Source: CAVQWT01 sp963810815 (lineage in GTDB: Bacteria > Pseudomonadota > Gammaproteobacteria > Burkholderiales > Casimicrobiaceae). From it: 64,000 bases of DNA. The stretch is from positions 248,001 through 312,000 of the forward strand of contig CAWEPB010000008.1 in the NCBI GenBank assembly GCA_963810815.1, given 5' to 3'. Position numbers and translations under genes: made by a program. The notes beneath the pieces were generated by a model. That model was given only the letters and a program-made list of their open reading frames with translations. It ran no database searches and was not told the origin of the DNA. This document shows, in pieces, positions 30,047 to 38,680 of this stretch. How positions within the stretch are numbered: the stretch's first letter is position 1; each line of letters starts with the position of its first letter.

Positions 30047-30493
30047 CTACTTGATGACCTGAAGGTGCGACGGCCGCGGCCGCGGCTTCCCGTCGGCCTC
30101 GTCGCGCTTGTCCTTGTCCAGCGCCGCGTCGATGTCGGATTCCTCCGGCGCGGTGACCGCCGCCAGCGACGCCGCGGCATCCTGCGCCACGGTGAACGCG
30201 AAGCCGTACCCGGTCTCCTTGGCGAAGATGCCGGCGACGGCGGCCATCGGCACCGCGACTTCCTGCGACGAGCCGTTGAAGCGGGCCGAGAACTGGACCC
30301 ACTCGTTGTCGATGGTCAGCTTGCGCGTCGCTGCGGTGCTGACGTTGAGCACGATCTCGCCGTTCTTCACGTAGGCGACGGGCACGCGCGTCGAGCCGTT
30401 CACCTTGACGGCGAGGTAGGGCGTGAGGCCGTTGTCGGCGCACCATTCGCAGATGGCGCGGACCAGGTAGGGCTTGGCGGACTGCTCGGACAT
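30047..30493 (-). CDS. sspB: ClpXP protease specificity-enhancing factor SspB
   Basis: SspB tethers ssrA-tagged proteins to ClpXP for degradation. The 148-residue protein has the SspB core (KPYLVRAICEWCADNGLTPYLAV, GEIVLNVS, FSARFNG) and the acidic, disordered linker. It ends in RPSHLQVIK, matching the C-terminal ClpX-binding tail of the family. It lies downstream of sspA on the minus strand with a 60-base gap, the conserved sspA-sspB order. The convergent VCBS-protein gene ends 24 bases away. Confidence 0.95.
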   Translation of the reverse strand: MSEQSAKPYLVRAICEWCADNGLTPYLAVKVNGSTRVPVAYVKNGEIVLNVSTAATRKLTIDNEWVQFSARFNGSSQEVAVPMAAVAGIFAKETGYGFAFTVAQDAAASLAAVTAPEESDIDAALDKDKRDEADGKPRPRPSHLQVIK

Positions 30494-30553
30494 GGGCGGC
30501 AGGATACTACGCGGGGGCCGCCGCCCGTCAAGCGGCCGGCCGGGGCGCCCCGG

Positions 30554-31153
30554 CTACTTCCGCATCCCGCGTTCGGCGGAGGTCAGCGCCTCGGAGAACG
30601 CCGGCCGCGCGAACAGCCGCTCGGCGTACTTCATCAGGGGGGCGGCCTGCTTGGGCATCTGGATGCCGTAGTAGTCGAGCCGCCACAGCAGCGGCGTGAT
30701 GGCCACGTCGAGCATCGAGTACTCCTCGCCGAGCATGTGCTTGTGCTTGGCGAACACCGGCGCGATCTGCATCAGGCTGTCGCGCACCAGCGCGCGCGCC
30801 TTCTCGATCTGCTTCTGGTTGTTGCCCTCGAGCGCGTCGATGTGGATGAACAGCTCCTTCTCGAACCGGTGCAGGAAGAGCCGGGCGCGGGCGCGCATCA
30901 CCGGGTCCGCCGGCATCAGCTGCGGGTGCGGGAAGCGCTCGTCGATGTACTCGTTGATGATGTTGGACTCGTGCAGGACGAGGTCCCGCTCGACCAGCAC
31001 CGGCACCTGGTTGTAGGGGTTCATCACCGCGAGGTCCTCGGGCTTGTGGTCGAGGTCGACGTCGATGATCTGGAAGTCCATCCCCTTCTCGTGCAGCACG
31101 ATGCGGCAGCGCTGGCTGAAGGGATCGGTGGTGCCGGAATAGAGTGTCATCAT
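30554..31153 (-). CDS. sspA: Stringent starvation protein A (glutathione S-transferase fold)
   Basis: SspA is an RNA-polymerase-associated regulator with a GST fold but no classical transferase role. The 199-residue protein starts MMTLYSGTTDPFSQRCRIVLHE, with a thioredoxin-like N-domain (YNQVPVLVERDLVLHESNIINEYIDERFPHP) followed by an all-helical C-domain. GGAG lies nine bases before the first of two adjacent ATG codons, so 31153 is used. It follows petC at 128 bases. The petABC-sspA-sspB order is a hallmark of betaproteobacteria. Confidence 0.94.
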   Translation of the reverse strand: MMTLYSGTTDPFSQRCRIVLHEKGMDFQIIDVDLDHKPEDLAVMNPYNQVPVLVERDLVLHESNIINEYIDERFPHPQLMPADPVMRARARLFLHRFEKELFIHIDALEGNNQKQIEKARALVRDSLMQIAPVFAKHKHMLGEEYSMLDVAITPLLWRLDYYGIQMPKQAAPLMKYAERLFARPAFSEALTSAERGMRK

Positions 31154-31281
31154 GATGCGGGACTCCTCGCTGGGGGCGCGGGCGGCTCTGGCGGCCGGGC
31201 AGGATAGGTGGAGGCGGCGGCGCCGAAAGCAACGGGGCAGGAGCGGCGCCCCTGCCCCGGAAACGGCGTCGCGGCGGGGTT

Positions 31282-32100
31282 CTAGTGGATGTCCTTCCAG
31301 TACTCGCGCTTGAGCCAGTACGCGAACACGAACAGGACGCCGAGGAAGATCAGCACGATCATCCCCAGATTGATCCGCTGGTTGCGCGCGGGCTCGGCCA
31401 TGTAGTCGAGGTAGTTGACGAGGTCGGCGGCGAACGCCCGGTACTGGTCGGGCGTCATGGTCCCCGGCGTGGCGACTTCGAGCGTCGACAGGATGTACTT
31501 GTGGTTGGGCGCCGGGGCGACCCCGGCGAGCCGCTTCGCGGCCAGCGCTGCACCCTGCGCCTCGGCGTGCGATTCGAACTCCCGGGTGACGAGCTTCTGC
31601 GACCCCCCGACGTCCCACAGCACGTGCGGCATGCCGACGGCGGGGAACACCAGGTTGTTCCAGCCGGTCGCCGAGGTGTCGTCGCGGTAGAAGCCCAGGA
31701 AGTAGTTGTAGAGCCAGTCGCTGCCGCGGACGCGGGAGATGACCGACAGGTCAGGCGGCGGCTTGCCGAACCACGCGCGGGCGTCGGCCGCGGGCATCGC
31801 CACCGTCATCGTGTCGCCGATCTTGGCGTTGCCGAGGATCAGGTTGTCCCGGATCTCCGCCTCGGTCAGGCCGAGGTCGGTGAGCCGGTTGTAGCGCATG
31901 AACCGCGCGGTGTGGCAGTTGAGGCAGTAGTTGACGAACGTCCGCGCGCCGCGCTGCAGCGACTCGTTGTCGAGACGGTTCACCGGCGCGGGCTCGAGGC
32001 GCAGCTCGGGTCCGCTGGAGGCCCGCGCCGGGCCGGCCGAAACCACGACGAGGCCTGCGGTCAGCGCGACCGCGGCGAGAAGGGTCGAAAGCTTGTTCAT
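31282..32100 (-). CDS. petC: Ubiquinol-cytochrome c reductase, cytochrome c1
   Basis: Cytochrome c1 takes electrons from the Rieske protein and passes them to soluble cytochrome c. The 272-residue precursor has a signal peptide (cleavage near ARA-S at residue 27), the haem-binding CLNCH at 59-63, conserved RYNRLTDLGL and VFPAVGMPHVLW regions, and a C-terminal membrane anchor (IVLIFLGVLFVFAYWLKREYW). ATG 32100 overlaps the petB stop as ATGA. It is the last gene of petABC. Confidence 0.95.
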   Translation of the reverse strand: MNKLSTLLAAVALTAGLVVVSAGPARASSGPELRLEPAPVNRLDNESLQRGARTFVNYCLNCHTARFMRYNRLTDLGLTEAEIRDNLILGNAKIGDTMTVAMPAADARAWFGKPPPDLSVISRVRGSDWLYNYFLGFYRDDTSATGWNNLVFPAVGMPHVLWDVGGSQKLVTREFESHAEAQGAALAAKRLAGVAPAPNHKYILSTLEVATPGTMTPDQYRAFAADLVNYLDYMAEPARNQRINLGMIVLIFLGVLFVFAYWLKREYWKDIH

Positions 32101-33374
32101 CACATCGTCACCCTGTCCGGTTCCGGCTTGGTCTTGTCGCGCGCCGTGTACCACGGCATCAGCAAGAAGAATAGGAAGTACACGACGGTCAGCACCCGCG
32201 ACACGACGGTGGCGATGTCCGCCCCGCCGACCACCGGCAGCTTCTCCCCGAACTGGCCCCAGACCGTGACCGGAACCACGCCGAGGTAGCCCAGCACGAG
32301 GAAGGCCACGACGAACGCCGCGAGCCAGCCCTTGTACAGGCCGCCCCGGTAGCGGATCGACTTGACCTTGCCGCGGTCGAGCCAGGGCAGCGCGAAGAAG
32401 ATCATCACCGCCGCGCCCATCACCAGCACGCCCCAGACCTGCGTGCCGAAGTACGACGGCACCGCGCGGAGCATCGCGTAGTACGGGGTGAAGTACCAGA
32501 CCGGCGCGATGTGCGCGGGCGTCTGCAGCGGGTCGGCCGGCAGGAAGTTGTTCGCCTCGAGGAAGTAGCCGCCCATCTCGGGGACGAAGAACACGATGCT
32601 CGAGAACACCGCCAGGAACACGACGACGCCGACGATGTCCTTCACCGAGTAGTACGGGTGCGAGTAGATGCCGTCGAGCGGCAGGCCGGTCTTGGGGTCC
32701 TTCGGCTGCTTCTTGATCTCGACGCCGTCCGGGTTGTTGGACCCGGTCTCGTGCAGCGCCATCAGGTGCGCCGCGACCAGTCCCAGCAGCACCAGCGGCA
32801 GCGCGATCACGTGGAACGCGAAGAAGCGGTTCAGCGTGATGTCGGAGATCGTGTAGTCGCCGCGGATCCAGACCGCGAGGTCCTCGCCGATCACCGGGAT
32901 CGCCGCGAACAGGTTGACGATCACCTGCGCGCCCCAGAACGACATCTGGCCCCACGGGAGCAGGTAGCCGAAGAACGCCTCGCCCATCAGCGCGAGGTAG
33001 ATGCAGCAGCCGATGATCCACGTCAGCTCGCGCGGCTTGCGGTAGCTGCCGTACATCAGCCCGCGGAACATGTGCAGATAGACCACGACGAAGAACATCG
33101 AGGCCCCGGTCGAGTGCATGTAGCGGATCAGCCAGCCCCACTTGACGTCCCGCATGATGTACTCGACCGACTCGAAGGCCTTGGCCGCGTCGGGCTTGTA
33201 GTTCATCGTCAGGAAGATGCCGGTGACGATCTGCAGCACCAGCACCAGCGCGGCGAGCGAGCCGAAGTAGTACCAGAAGTTGAAATTCTTCGGCGCAATG
33301 TACTTCCCCCACTGCGACTCCCAGAGCGCGGTGAGCGGGAAGCGGTCGTCGATCCAGTTCAGAATTTTCTGCAT
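32100..33374 (-). CDS. petB: Ubiquinol-cytochrome c reductase, cytochrome b subunit
   Basis: Cytochrome b is the membrane core of complex III and holds two haems b and both quinone sites. The 424-residue protein starts with NWIDDRFPL. The haem-ligand histidines lie in WLIRYMHSTGASMFFVVVYLHMFRGLMYGSYR and in FFAFHVIALPLVLLGLVAAHLMALHETGSNNP. The inter-helix IPVIGEDL stretch and about eight helices are visible. The Qo-site motif reads PVWY (residues 291-294) where mitochondria and many bacteria have PEWY. The gene is 13 bases downstream of petA and overlaps petC by four bases. Confidence 0.95.
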   Translation of the reverse strand: MQKILNWIDDRFPLTALWESQWGKYIAPKNFNFWYYFGSLAALVLVLQIVTGIFLTMNYKPDAAKAFESVEYIMRDVKWGWLIRYMHSTGASMFFVVVYLHMFRGLMYGSYRKPRELTWIIGCCIYLALMGEAFFGYLLPWGQMSFWGAQVIVNLFAAIPVIGEDLAVWIRGDYTISDITLNRFFAFHVIALPLVLLGLVAAHLMALHETGSNNPDGVEIKKQPKDPKTGLPLDGIYSHPYYSVKDIVGVVVFLAVFSSIVFFVPEMGGYFLEANNFLPADPLQTPAHIAPVWYFTPYYAMLRAVPSYFGTQVWGVLVMGAAVMIFFALPWLDRGKVKSIRYRGGLYKGWLAAFVVAFLVLGYLGVVPVTVWGQFGEKLPVVGGADIATVVSRVLTVVYFLFFLLMPWYTARDKTKPEPDRVTM

Positions 33375-33387
33375 GGCCGTCTTTCCG

Positions 33388-33981
33388 TTACGCCGACTTG
33401 CCGTCGTCGCCGATCAGCACTCTGGTTTCCGAAACGTACTTGTGCGGCGGCACGACCAGGTTCGTCGGCGCCGGCACCCCCGAGTAGACCCGGCCGGCGA
33501 GGTCGAATTTCGACTGGTGGCACGGGCAGAAGAAGCCGCCGAGCCACTCGGGACCGAGGTCGGCCGGGGCGATGTCCGGGCGGAACGTCGGCGAACAGCC
33601 GAGGTGCGTGCAGATGCCGACGGCGACCAGGAGCTGCGGCTTGATCGACCGGTGCTCGTTGCGGCAGTAGTCGGGCTGCTGGGGCTGCGTCGACTTGGGA
33701 TCGGCGAGGCGGGCGTCGAGCTTCGGCAGCGAGGCGAGCATCGGCTGCGTGCGGTTGAGCAGCCAGACGACCTTGCCGCGCCACTCGACGTCGATCTTCT
33801 GGCCCGGCTCGAGCTTCGAGATGTCGACCTCGACCGGCGCGCCGGCCGCCCGGGCCCGCTCGCTGGGAAACATCGACATCACGAACGGCGTCGCCGCGGC
33901 CGCCACCCCGACGCCCCCCACGACGCTCGTCGCGCCGATCAGGAAGCGTCGCTTCCCCTTGTTAACCGTTGCTTCCGCCAT
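33388..33981 (-). CDS. petA: Ubiquinol-cytochrome c reductase, Rieske iron-sulfur subunit
   Basis: The Rieske protein oxidises quinol through its 2Fe-2S cluster. The 197-residue product begins with a Tat-type leader (KRRFLIGATSVVGGVG, twin Arg at 10-11) that stays as a membrane anchor. It ends with the cluster motifs CTHLGC and CPCHQS, and GGFFCPC supplies the usual spacing. ATG 33981 is chosen because AAGGGACG lies just upstream and because the leader is then of normal length; an earlier in-frame ATG at 34065 would add an unconserved stretch. The export route fits the tatABC genes two genes away. Confidence 0.95.
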   Translation of the reverse strand: MAEATVNKGKRRFLIGATSVVGGVGVAAAATPFVMSMFPSERARAAGAPVEVDISKLEPGQKIDVEWRGKVVWLLNRTQPMLASLPKLDARLADPKSTQPQQPDYCRNEHRSIKPQLLVAVGICTHLGCSPTFRPDIAPADLGPEWLGGFFCPCHQSKFDLAGRVYSGVPAPTNLVVPPHKYVSETRVLIGDDGKSA

Positions 33982-34048
33982 GTCGAAACGTCCCTTGGAA
34001 AGCGCGAGGCCGACCCGACCGGGACGGCGCGAAACCCCAAACCTTGCA

Positions 34049-34054
34049 ATTATA
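34049..34054 (-). promoter_or_regulatory. Likely -10 element for petABC
   Basis: On the minus strand a perfect TATAAT lies 68 bases upstream of the petA start, in the AT-rich stretch GCAATTATAAGGGAATTC. A weak TTCCGG is 18 bases further upstream. The perfect hexamer in GC-rich DNA makes this one of the better promoter calls here. Confidence 0.55.
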
Positions 34055-34191
34055 AGGGAATTCATGCGCCCGCCGGAAGCCTCGAACGCTGGCGAGTCCT
34101 CTTTGCCTCATCGAATCAGCGGGTTGGGCCGCAAATTCCGGTCGGACCGACAGTGTCGGCCGCGACCCGATGCCGCAGCGCAACAAGTGTC

Positions 34192-34197
34192 TATAAT
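34192..34197 (+). promoter_or_regulatory. Likely -10 element for the DegS/DegQ-like protease gene
   Basis: TATAAT in GTGTCTATAATCGAG lies 30 bases before the GTG start. The -35 region is poorly matched, so an additional activator or alternative sigma factor is possible. Confidence 0.55.
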
Positions 34198-34226
34198 CGA
34201 GCCGGGAAACCTTTTGGGATCGCTCC

Positions 34227-35390
34227 GTGCTCCGCAAGCTGTGGTTGATTTTCGCGCAGGCCTGCACCGTCGCCGTGGCGGTGCTGTTCGTGGTCGCGAC
34301 GCTGCGCCCGGACCTCGTGCCCCGCCTCGCCCCGAAGAGCGGCAGCGTGGTGCTGGTCCAGGAAACGCCCGCCCCGGCGGCTGCGGCGGGCCCGGCCGCG
34401 CGCCGCGCCGACACCTACGCCGACGCGGCGGGGCGGGCGATGCCCGCGGTCGTCAACATCTACACCAGCAAGGAAATGGGCCGGCGGCACCCGCTGGTCG
34501 ACGACACGATCCTGCGCCGGTACTTCCCGGACCTGGCCGAGCGACTGCCCCGCGCCCGGCAGACCAGCCTCGGCTCGGGCGTCATCGTCGCGCCCGAGGG
34601 TTTCGTGCTGACGAACTACCACGTCATCGACGGCGCCGACGACATCCAGCTCGTGCTCGCCGACGGCCGCCGCATCGCCGCGAAGGTCCGCGGCGCGGAC
34701 CCGGAGTCCGACCTCGCCGTGCTGAAGGCCGACAGCGACAGCCTGCCCGCGATCACCTTCGGGTCGCTGGACAAGCTCCAGGTCGGGGACGTGGTGCTGG
34801 CGATCGGCAACCCGTACGGCTTCGGCAACACGGTGACGATGGGCATCGTGTCGGCGCTCGGCCGCAACCACCTGGGCATCAACCGCTTCGAGGACTTCAT
34901 CCAGACCGACGCCGCCGTAAACCCGGGCAACTCGGGCGGCGCGCTGGTCGACACCGCGGGCAACCTGGTCGGCATCAACAGCGCGATCTTCTCGCAGACC
35001 GGCGGCTCGATGGGCATCGGTTTCGCGATTCCGGTGTCGCTGGCCCGCAGCGTGCTCGAGCAGATCATCCGCGACGGCGAGGTCACCCGCGGCTGGTTCG
35101 GCATCGAGCCGCAGGACGTGACCCCGGAACTCGCGAAGGCGCTGGCGCTCGACGTGCCGGGGGTCGTGATCCGCGGGGTCGTGCGCAACGGCCCGGCCGA
35201 CCGGGCCGGCATCCGGGCACGCGACGTGGTGCTGGAGATCGACGGCAAGCCGACGCGCGACACGCCGGCGCTGCTCGCGCGCATCGCCGAGATCGCGCCG
35301 GGATCGGCGACGAAGGTGAAGCTGTGGCGCGCCGGCATCGCCGCCGACGTCGAGGTGACGGCCGGCAAGCGGCCGGCCGCGGAGCGCTGA
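34227..35390 (+). CDS. Trypsin-like serine protease, HtrA family (DegS/DegQ/AlgW-like)
   Basis: The 387-residue periplasmic protease has an N-terminal membrane anchor (LIFAQACTVAVAVLFVVATL). A trypsin-like domain follows with catalytic His132 (LTNYHVIDGADD), Asp162 (ESDLAVLK) and Ser236 (NPGNSGGAL), then a single C-terminal PDZ domain (TRGWFGIEPQDV...VVLEIDGKP). One PDZ and an uncleaved anchor resemble DegS/AlgW, which trigger envelope-stress signalling; no RseA-type anti-sigma gene is nearby, so the role is inferred. It starts at GTG 34227 behind a TATAAT element. It is divergent from petA and convergent with tatC. Confidence 0.88.
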   Translation: MLRKLWLIFAQACTVAVAVLFVVATLRPDLVPRLAPKSGSVVLVQETPAPAAAAGPAARRADTYADAAGRAMPAVVNIYTSKEMGRRHPLVDDTILRRYFPDLAERLPRARQTSLGSGVIVAPEGFVLTNYHVIDGADDIQLVLADGRRIAAKVRGADPESDLAVLKADSDSLPAITFGSLDKLQVGDVVLAIGNPYGFGNTVTMGIVSALGRNHLGINRFEDFIQTDAAVNPGNSGGALVDTAGNLVGINSAIFSQTGGSMGIGFAIPVSLARSVLEQIIRDGEVTRGWFGIEPQDVTPELAKALALDVPGVVIRGVVRNGPADRAGIRARDVVLEIDGKPTRDTPALLARIAEIAPGSATKVKLWRAGIAADVEVTAGKRPAAER

Positions 35391-35405
35391 AGGCGCGGGT
35401 CGGGC

Positions 35406-36188
35406 TCAGGCCGACGCGCTGTCGGCGTCGGGCTCCGCCGCCGGCTTGGGCGGGGGGAAGAACCGGCAGAGGATGATGCCCAGCTCGTAGAGCAGGCACA
35501 TCGGGATCGCCAGCATGAGCTGCGACACCACGTCCGGCGGCGTGATCACCGCGGCGATCACGAAGGCCCCGACGATCACGTAGCGGCGGATGTCCTTCAG
35601 CTTCGCGATCGTCACCATCCCGAGCCGGTGCAGCACGACCAGCACGACCGGGGTCTCGAACGTCACCCCGAACGCGAGGAACATCCAGAGCACGAACGAC
35701 AGGTACTTGTCGATGTCGGTCATCATCTGCACGCCGGCCGGCGCGTACGCGACGAAGAACTTGAACACCCACGGGAACACGAGGAAATAGGCGAAGGCCA
35801 TCCCGGCGACGAAGAACAGCATGCTCGACACGATCAGCGGCACCACCAGCTTCTTCTCGTGCTGGTAGAGGCCCGGGGCGACGAACGCCCAGATCTGGTA
35901 GAGCACGAACGGCAGCGCGATGACGAACGCCGCCATCAGCGTCACCTTCAGCGGCACCAGGAACGTGCCGGTGACGTCGGTGGCGATCATGGTGGCACCC
36001 GCCGGCAGCACCTGCAGCAGCGGCGCGGCGAGCAGCGCGTAGATGTCCTTCGCCCACGGGAACAGCGCGAGCAGCGCGATCAGGATCGCGAGCACCGAGC
36101 GGATGAGCCGCGTGCGCAGCTCGACCAGGTGCGAGATGAAGCTTTCCTGCGGGGTCTCGGGCGCGGGCGAGGGCGAGGGATCGGACAT
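35406..36188 (-). CDS. tatC: Twin-arginine translocase subunit TatC
   Basis: TatC recognises twin-arginine signal peptides and forms the core of the Tat translocon. The 260-residue protein has the conserved N-terminus FISHLVELRTRLIRS, six membrane helices, the periplasmic PGLYQHEKK loop and FGVTFETPVVL. The C-terminal tail is short and Pro-rich. It is the third gene of the minus-strand tatABC run. The Rieske subunit encoded two genes away is a typical client. Confidence 0.95.
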   Translation of the reverse strand: MSDPSPSPAPETPQESFISHLVELRTRLIRSVLAILIALLALFPWAKDIYALLAAPLLQVLPAGATMIATDVTGTFLVPLKVTLMAAFVIALPFVLYQIWAFVAPGLYQHEKKLVVPLIVSSMLFFVAGMAFAYFLVFPWVFKFFVAYAPAGVQMMTDIDKYLSFVLWMFLAFGVTFETPVVLVVLHRLGMVTIAKLKDIRRYVIVGAFVIAAVITPPDVVSQLMLAIPMCLLYELGIILCRFFPPPKPAAEPDADSASA

Positions 36189-36207
36189 AGGAGGCGGGCC
36201 GCGCGCG

Positions 36208-36657
36208 TCAGCCGCGCTCGAAACCGGGCAGCGACGCCTGGCGAACCGGTTCGGAGGCCGGGCCGGGGGGAGCCGCGGCCGGCGCGGCCGGAGTCTCGGG
36301 CGGGGTCGAGACCTCGGGCAGCGCCGACGCCCCGGCGCCGGCTGTGGCCGGCGGCCCGGCCGTCTCGCCGGAGAGATCCTTCTCGACGTTCCTCACGCCG
36401 GCTTCCATCTCCCGCGTCGCGCTGTCGAACGACGACTCGATGTCGCGTGCGGCCGACTGCACCTCGGTCCGCAGCTTGCGCAGCTCGTCGAGCTCCATTT
36501 CGCGGTTGATGTCGGCCTTGACGTCGGACACGTAGCGCTGCAGCCGCCCGAACAGGTGGCCGAGCGTGCGCGCCGTCTTCGGCAGCTTCTCGGGGCCGAT
36601 CACGATCAGCGCCACGACGGCGATGAGGACGATTTCGGAGAAGCCGATATCGAACAT
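36208..36657 (-). CDS. tatB: Twin-arginine translocase subunit TatB
   Basis: The 149-residue protein has the TatB start MFDIGFSEIVLIAVVALIVIGPEKLP: one membrane helix, the GP hinge and an amphipathic helix. A long charged coiled region (REMELDELRKLRTEVQSAARD) follows, then a Pro/Ala-rich tail. TatB bridges the signal-peptide receptor TatC and the TatA pore. It sits between tatA and tatC with short gaps. Confidence 0.95.
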   Translation of the reverse strand: MFDIGFSEIVLIAVVALIVIGPEKLPKTARTLGHLFGRLQRYVSDVKADINREMELDELRKLRTEVQSAARDIESSFDSATREMEAGVRNVEKDLSGETAGPPATAGAGASALPEVSTPPETPAAPAAAPPGPASEPVRQASLPGFERG

Positions 36658-36749
36658 GGGAAGGAACGGCGCGCGCCGCGACGGCCCGCCGGCCGGCCGC
36701 CGCGCGGCCCGGATCGGGTCCCGCGCGGGTCAGCCGGTCGCGCGGTCGG

Positions 36750-36998
36750 TCAGGACTTGGCCGCGGTCTCGCGCTTCACTTCGGCGTCGATCGTCTTGCC
36801 GGGGATCTGCTGCGGCGTGGCGTCGGCCGCCTGCCTGGTGGTCGCGTCCGCCTCGTCGTTGGCGCCCTTGACGCCTTCCTTGAAGCCCTTGACCGCGCCG
36901 CCCAGGTCCTGCCCGATGTTGCGCAGTTTCTTGGTGCCGAAGATCAGCACCACGACGACCAGAACGATCAGCCAGTGCCAGATGCTCATCGAGCCCAT
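36750..36998 (-). CDS. tatA: Twin-arginine translocase subunit TatA
   Basis: The 82-residue protein has SIWHWLIVLVVVVLIFGTKKLRNIG at the N-terminus: a single helix, the FGTKKL hinge and an amphipathic helix. A short charged tail follows. TatA oligomers form the translocation pathway. ATG 36998 is used; ATG at residue 4 would remove only three residues. It is the first gene of tatABC, 12 bases after hinT. Confidence 0.95.
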   Translation of the reverse strand: MGSMSIWHWLIVLVVVVLIFGTKKLRNIGQDLGGAVKGFKEGVKGANDEADATTRQAADATPQQIPGKTIDAEVKRETAAKS

Positions 36999-37010
36999 GC
37001 GAATTCTCCG

Positions 37011-37367
37011 TTAGTTGCTCTTGCGCACGATCATCGGTCCGAGGGGGTCGGGACCGCCGATCACGTGCAGATGGACGTGCTGTACTTCCTGCCGGCCGAC
37101 CCGGCCGGTATTGACGATGGTGCGAAAGCCGTCGGTGGCGCCGAGATCGCGGGCGATCTTCGGTGCCACCGCGACGAGCCGGCCCAGTGCCGCCTCGTGC
37201 TCCGGCGCGGCGTCGTACAGCGTCGCGACGTGTTCCTTCGGGACGACCAGCACATGCACCGGCGCGACCGGCTGGATGTCGTGGAACGCCAGCACGAGGT
37301 CGTCCTCGTACACCTTCTTCGCGGGGATCTCGCCCCGCACGATCCGGCAGAAAATGCAGTCCTGCAC
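37011..37367 (-). CDS. hinT: HIT-family purine nucleotide phosphoramidase (HinT)
   Basis: HinT hydrolyses adenosine phosphoramidates. The 118-residue protein has the zinc pair CIFC at residues 4-7 and the catalytic histidine triad HVHLHV (His97, His99, His101). The NTGRVGRQEVQHVHLHVIGG context is typical. It lies between the his operon and tatA, as in many betaproteobacteria, with a 30-base gap to the preceding membrane-protein gene. Confidence 0.95.
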   Translation of the reverse strand: MQDCIFCRIVRGEIPAKKVYEDDLVLAFHDIQPVAPVHVLVVPKEHVATLYDAAPEHEAALGRLVAVAPKIARDLGATDGFRTIVNTGRVGRQEVQHVHLHVIGGPDPLGPMIVRKSN

Positions 37368-37397
37368 CGCGTTGGCCTCCGTCGCCAGTCCCTGCCG

Positions 37398-37889
37398 TCA
37401 TTCCCGCCCGGGCGCATCCGCCGCCGCGGCCATCGCCGCGTGGATCGCCCGTTCGAGTCCGGCCACGTCGCCGGTGCCGATGATCACCGGGCGTTCCGCC
37501 CGCAGTTCCAGCCGCACGGCATCGCGGCCGGACACATTGTATAGCCAGCCCGAAGGCGTCCAGTGGGCGCCCCAGCCCCACCATACGCGCGTCCGGACGG
37601 CGTCGCAGCGGACGATCGACGTCAGCGGGATCCGGCGGCCGTAGAACCCGACACCCAGCCGCGCGCGAACTTCCGCCGCGTTGACCTCCACGGTCATCCA
37701 GCCGTTCAGCAGCACCGCCAGCACCAGCACGCCGGCCAGCGCCCAGAGCGTCCATCCGGCTTCGGCCAGCGTCGACGCCGGCCGCGTCAGCGCAAAGACG
37801 CCGGTCAGCAGCACGCCGACCACGGCGGCCGCGACGAACAGCCCGCCGATCTGGACCCGCCGGTAGGGAAGCGGCGCGCCGGTCGTCAC
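37398..37889 (-). CDS. Uncharacterised membrane protein with PH-like cytosolic domain
   Basis: The 163-residue product starts with GTG 37889, overlapping the hisE stop as GTGA. Two membrane helices (LFVAAAVVGVLLTGVFAL and LWALAGVLVLAVLLNGWM) precede a soluble part with the pattern VNAAEVRARLGVGFYGRRIPL and WGWGAHWTPSGWLYNVSGRDAVRLEL. This resembles PH-like or DUF1499/DUF4870-type membrane-attached beta domains, but I cannot name the family with confidence. Other betaproteobacteria carry small membrane-protein genes at this place between hisE and hinT. The role is unknown. Confidence 0.7.
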   Translation of the reverse strand: MTTGAPLPYRRVQIGGLFVAAAVVGVLLTGVFALTRPASTLAEAGWTLWALAGVLVLAVLLNGWMTVEVNAAEVRARLGVGFYGRRIPLTSIVRCDAVRTRVWWGWGAHWTPSGWLYNVSGRDAVRLELRAERPVIIGTGDVAGLERAIHAAMAAAADAPGRE

Positions 37890-38245
37890 TTCGGCCGGGC
37901 GGCCTTTTCCGCATGTCCCGACCGGCCCTCGCGGCGCTCGAGCTCGGCCCGCACGTCGGCGGGTCCCAAGCCATGTCGCGCCAGCAGCACGAGACAGTGG
38001 AACCACAGATCGGCCACTTCGGCCACGATGCGGATTTTATCACCGTCCTTCGCGGCCATGACCGTCTCGGTCGCTTCCTCGCCGATCTTCTTCAGGATCG
38101 CGTCGTCGCCCTTCGCCAGCAGCGAGGCGACGTACGACGTGCCCGGGTCGGCGCCGCGGCGCGCGGCGATGGTCGCGGCCACCCGGTCGAGGGCGTCGCC
38201 GGCGCCCTCGGACGCCGCAGCGGGACGGGAGCTCGGATCAGTCAT
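37886..38245 (-). CDS. hisE: Phosphoribosyl-ATP pyrophosphatase
   Basis: HisE hydrolyses phosphoribosyl-ATP to phosphoribosyl-AMP, the second step of histidine synthesis. The 119-residue all-helical protein has the family core SYVASLLAKGDDAILKKIGEEATET and AEVADLWFHCLVLLARHGL, with the acidic magnesium-binding pairs. ATG 38245 overlaps the hisI stop by eight bases, and its own stop overlaps the next gene as GTGA. Confidence 0.93.
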   Translation of the reverse strand: MTDPSSRPAAASEGAGDALDRVAATIAARRGADPGTSYVASLLAKGDDAILKKIGEEATETVMAAKDGDKIRIVAEVADLWFHCLVLLARHGLGPADVRAELERREGRSGHAEKAARPK

Positions 38246-38680
38246 GCCCGTAGATCGCCTTCGGGTCCTTCAGCACCGGTTCGACGTCGACCCAGCGCTC
38301 GCCGTCGAGCCGCAGGTGGAAGCACCGCTCGCGCCCCGTATGGCAGGCGATGCCGCCCTGCTGCTCGACCACGATGAGGATCGCGTCGCTGTCGCAGTCC
38401 AGCCGGATCTCGCGCACGCGCTGCACGTGCCCCGACTGCTCGCCCTTGTGCCACAGCGCCCGGCGGGAGCGCGACCAGTAGTGCGCCTCGCGCGTGGCGG
38501 CGGTGCGCTCGAGCGCGTCGCGGTTCATCCACGCGAGGGTGAGGACCTTGCCGGTATGCGCGTCCTGGGCGATCGCCGGCGCCAGGCCGTCGGCGTTCCA
38601 GCGGACGGCGTCGAGCCACGCGGTCACCGGTCCTTCGTGCTGCGCACTCGGGCGTTCGCCCTCGGGACGGCCCGGCGTGC

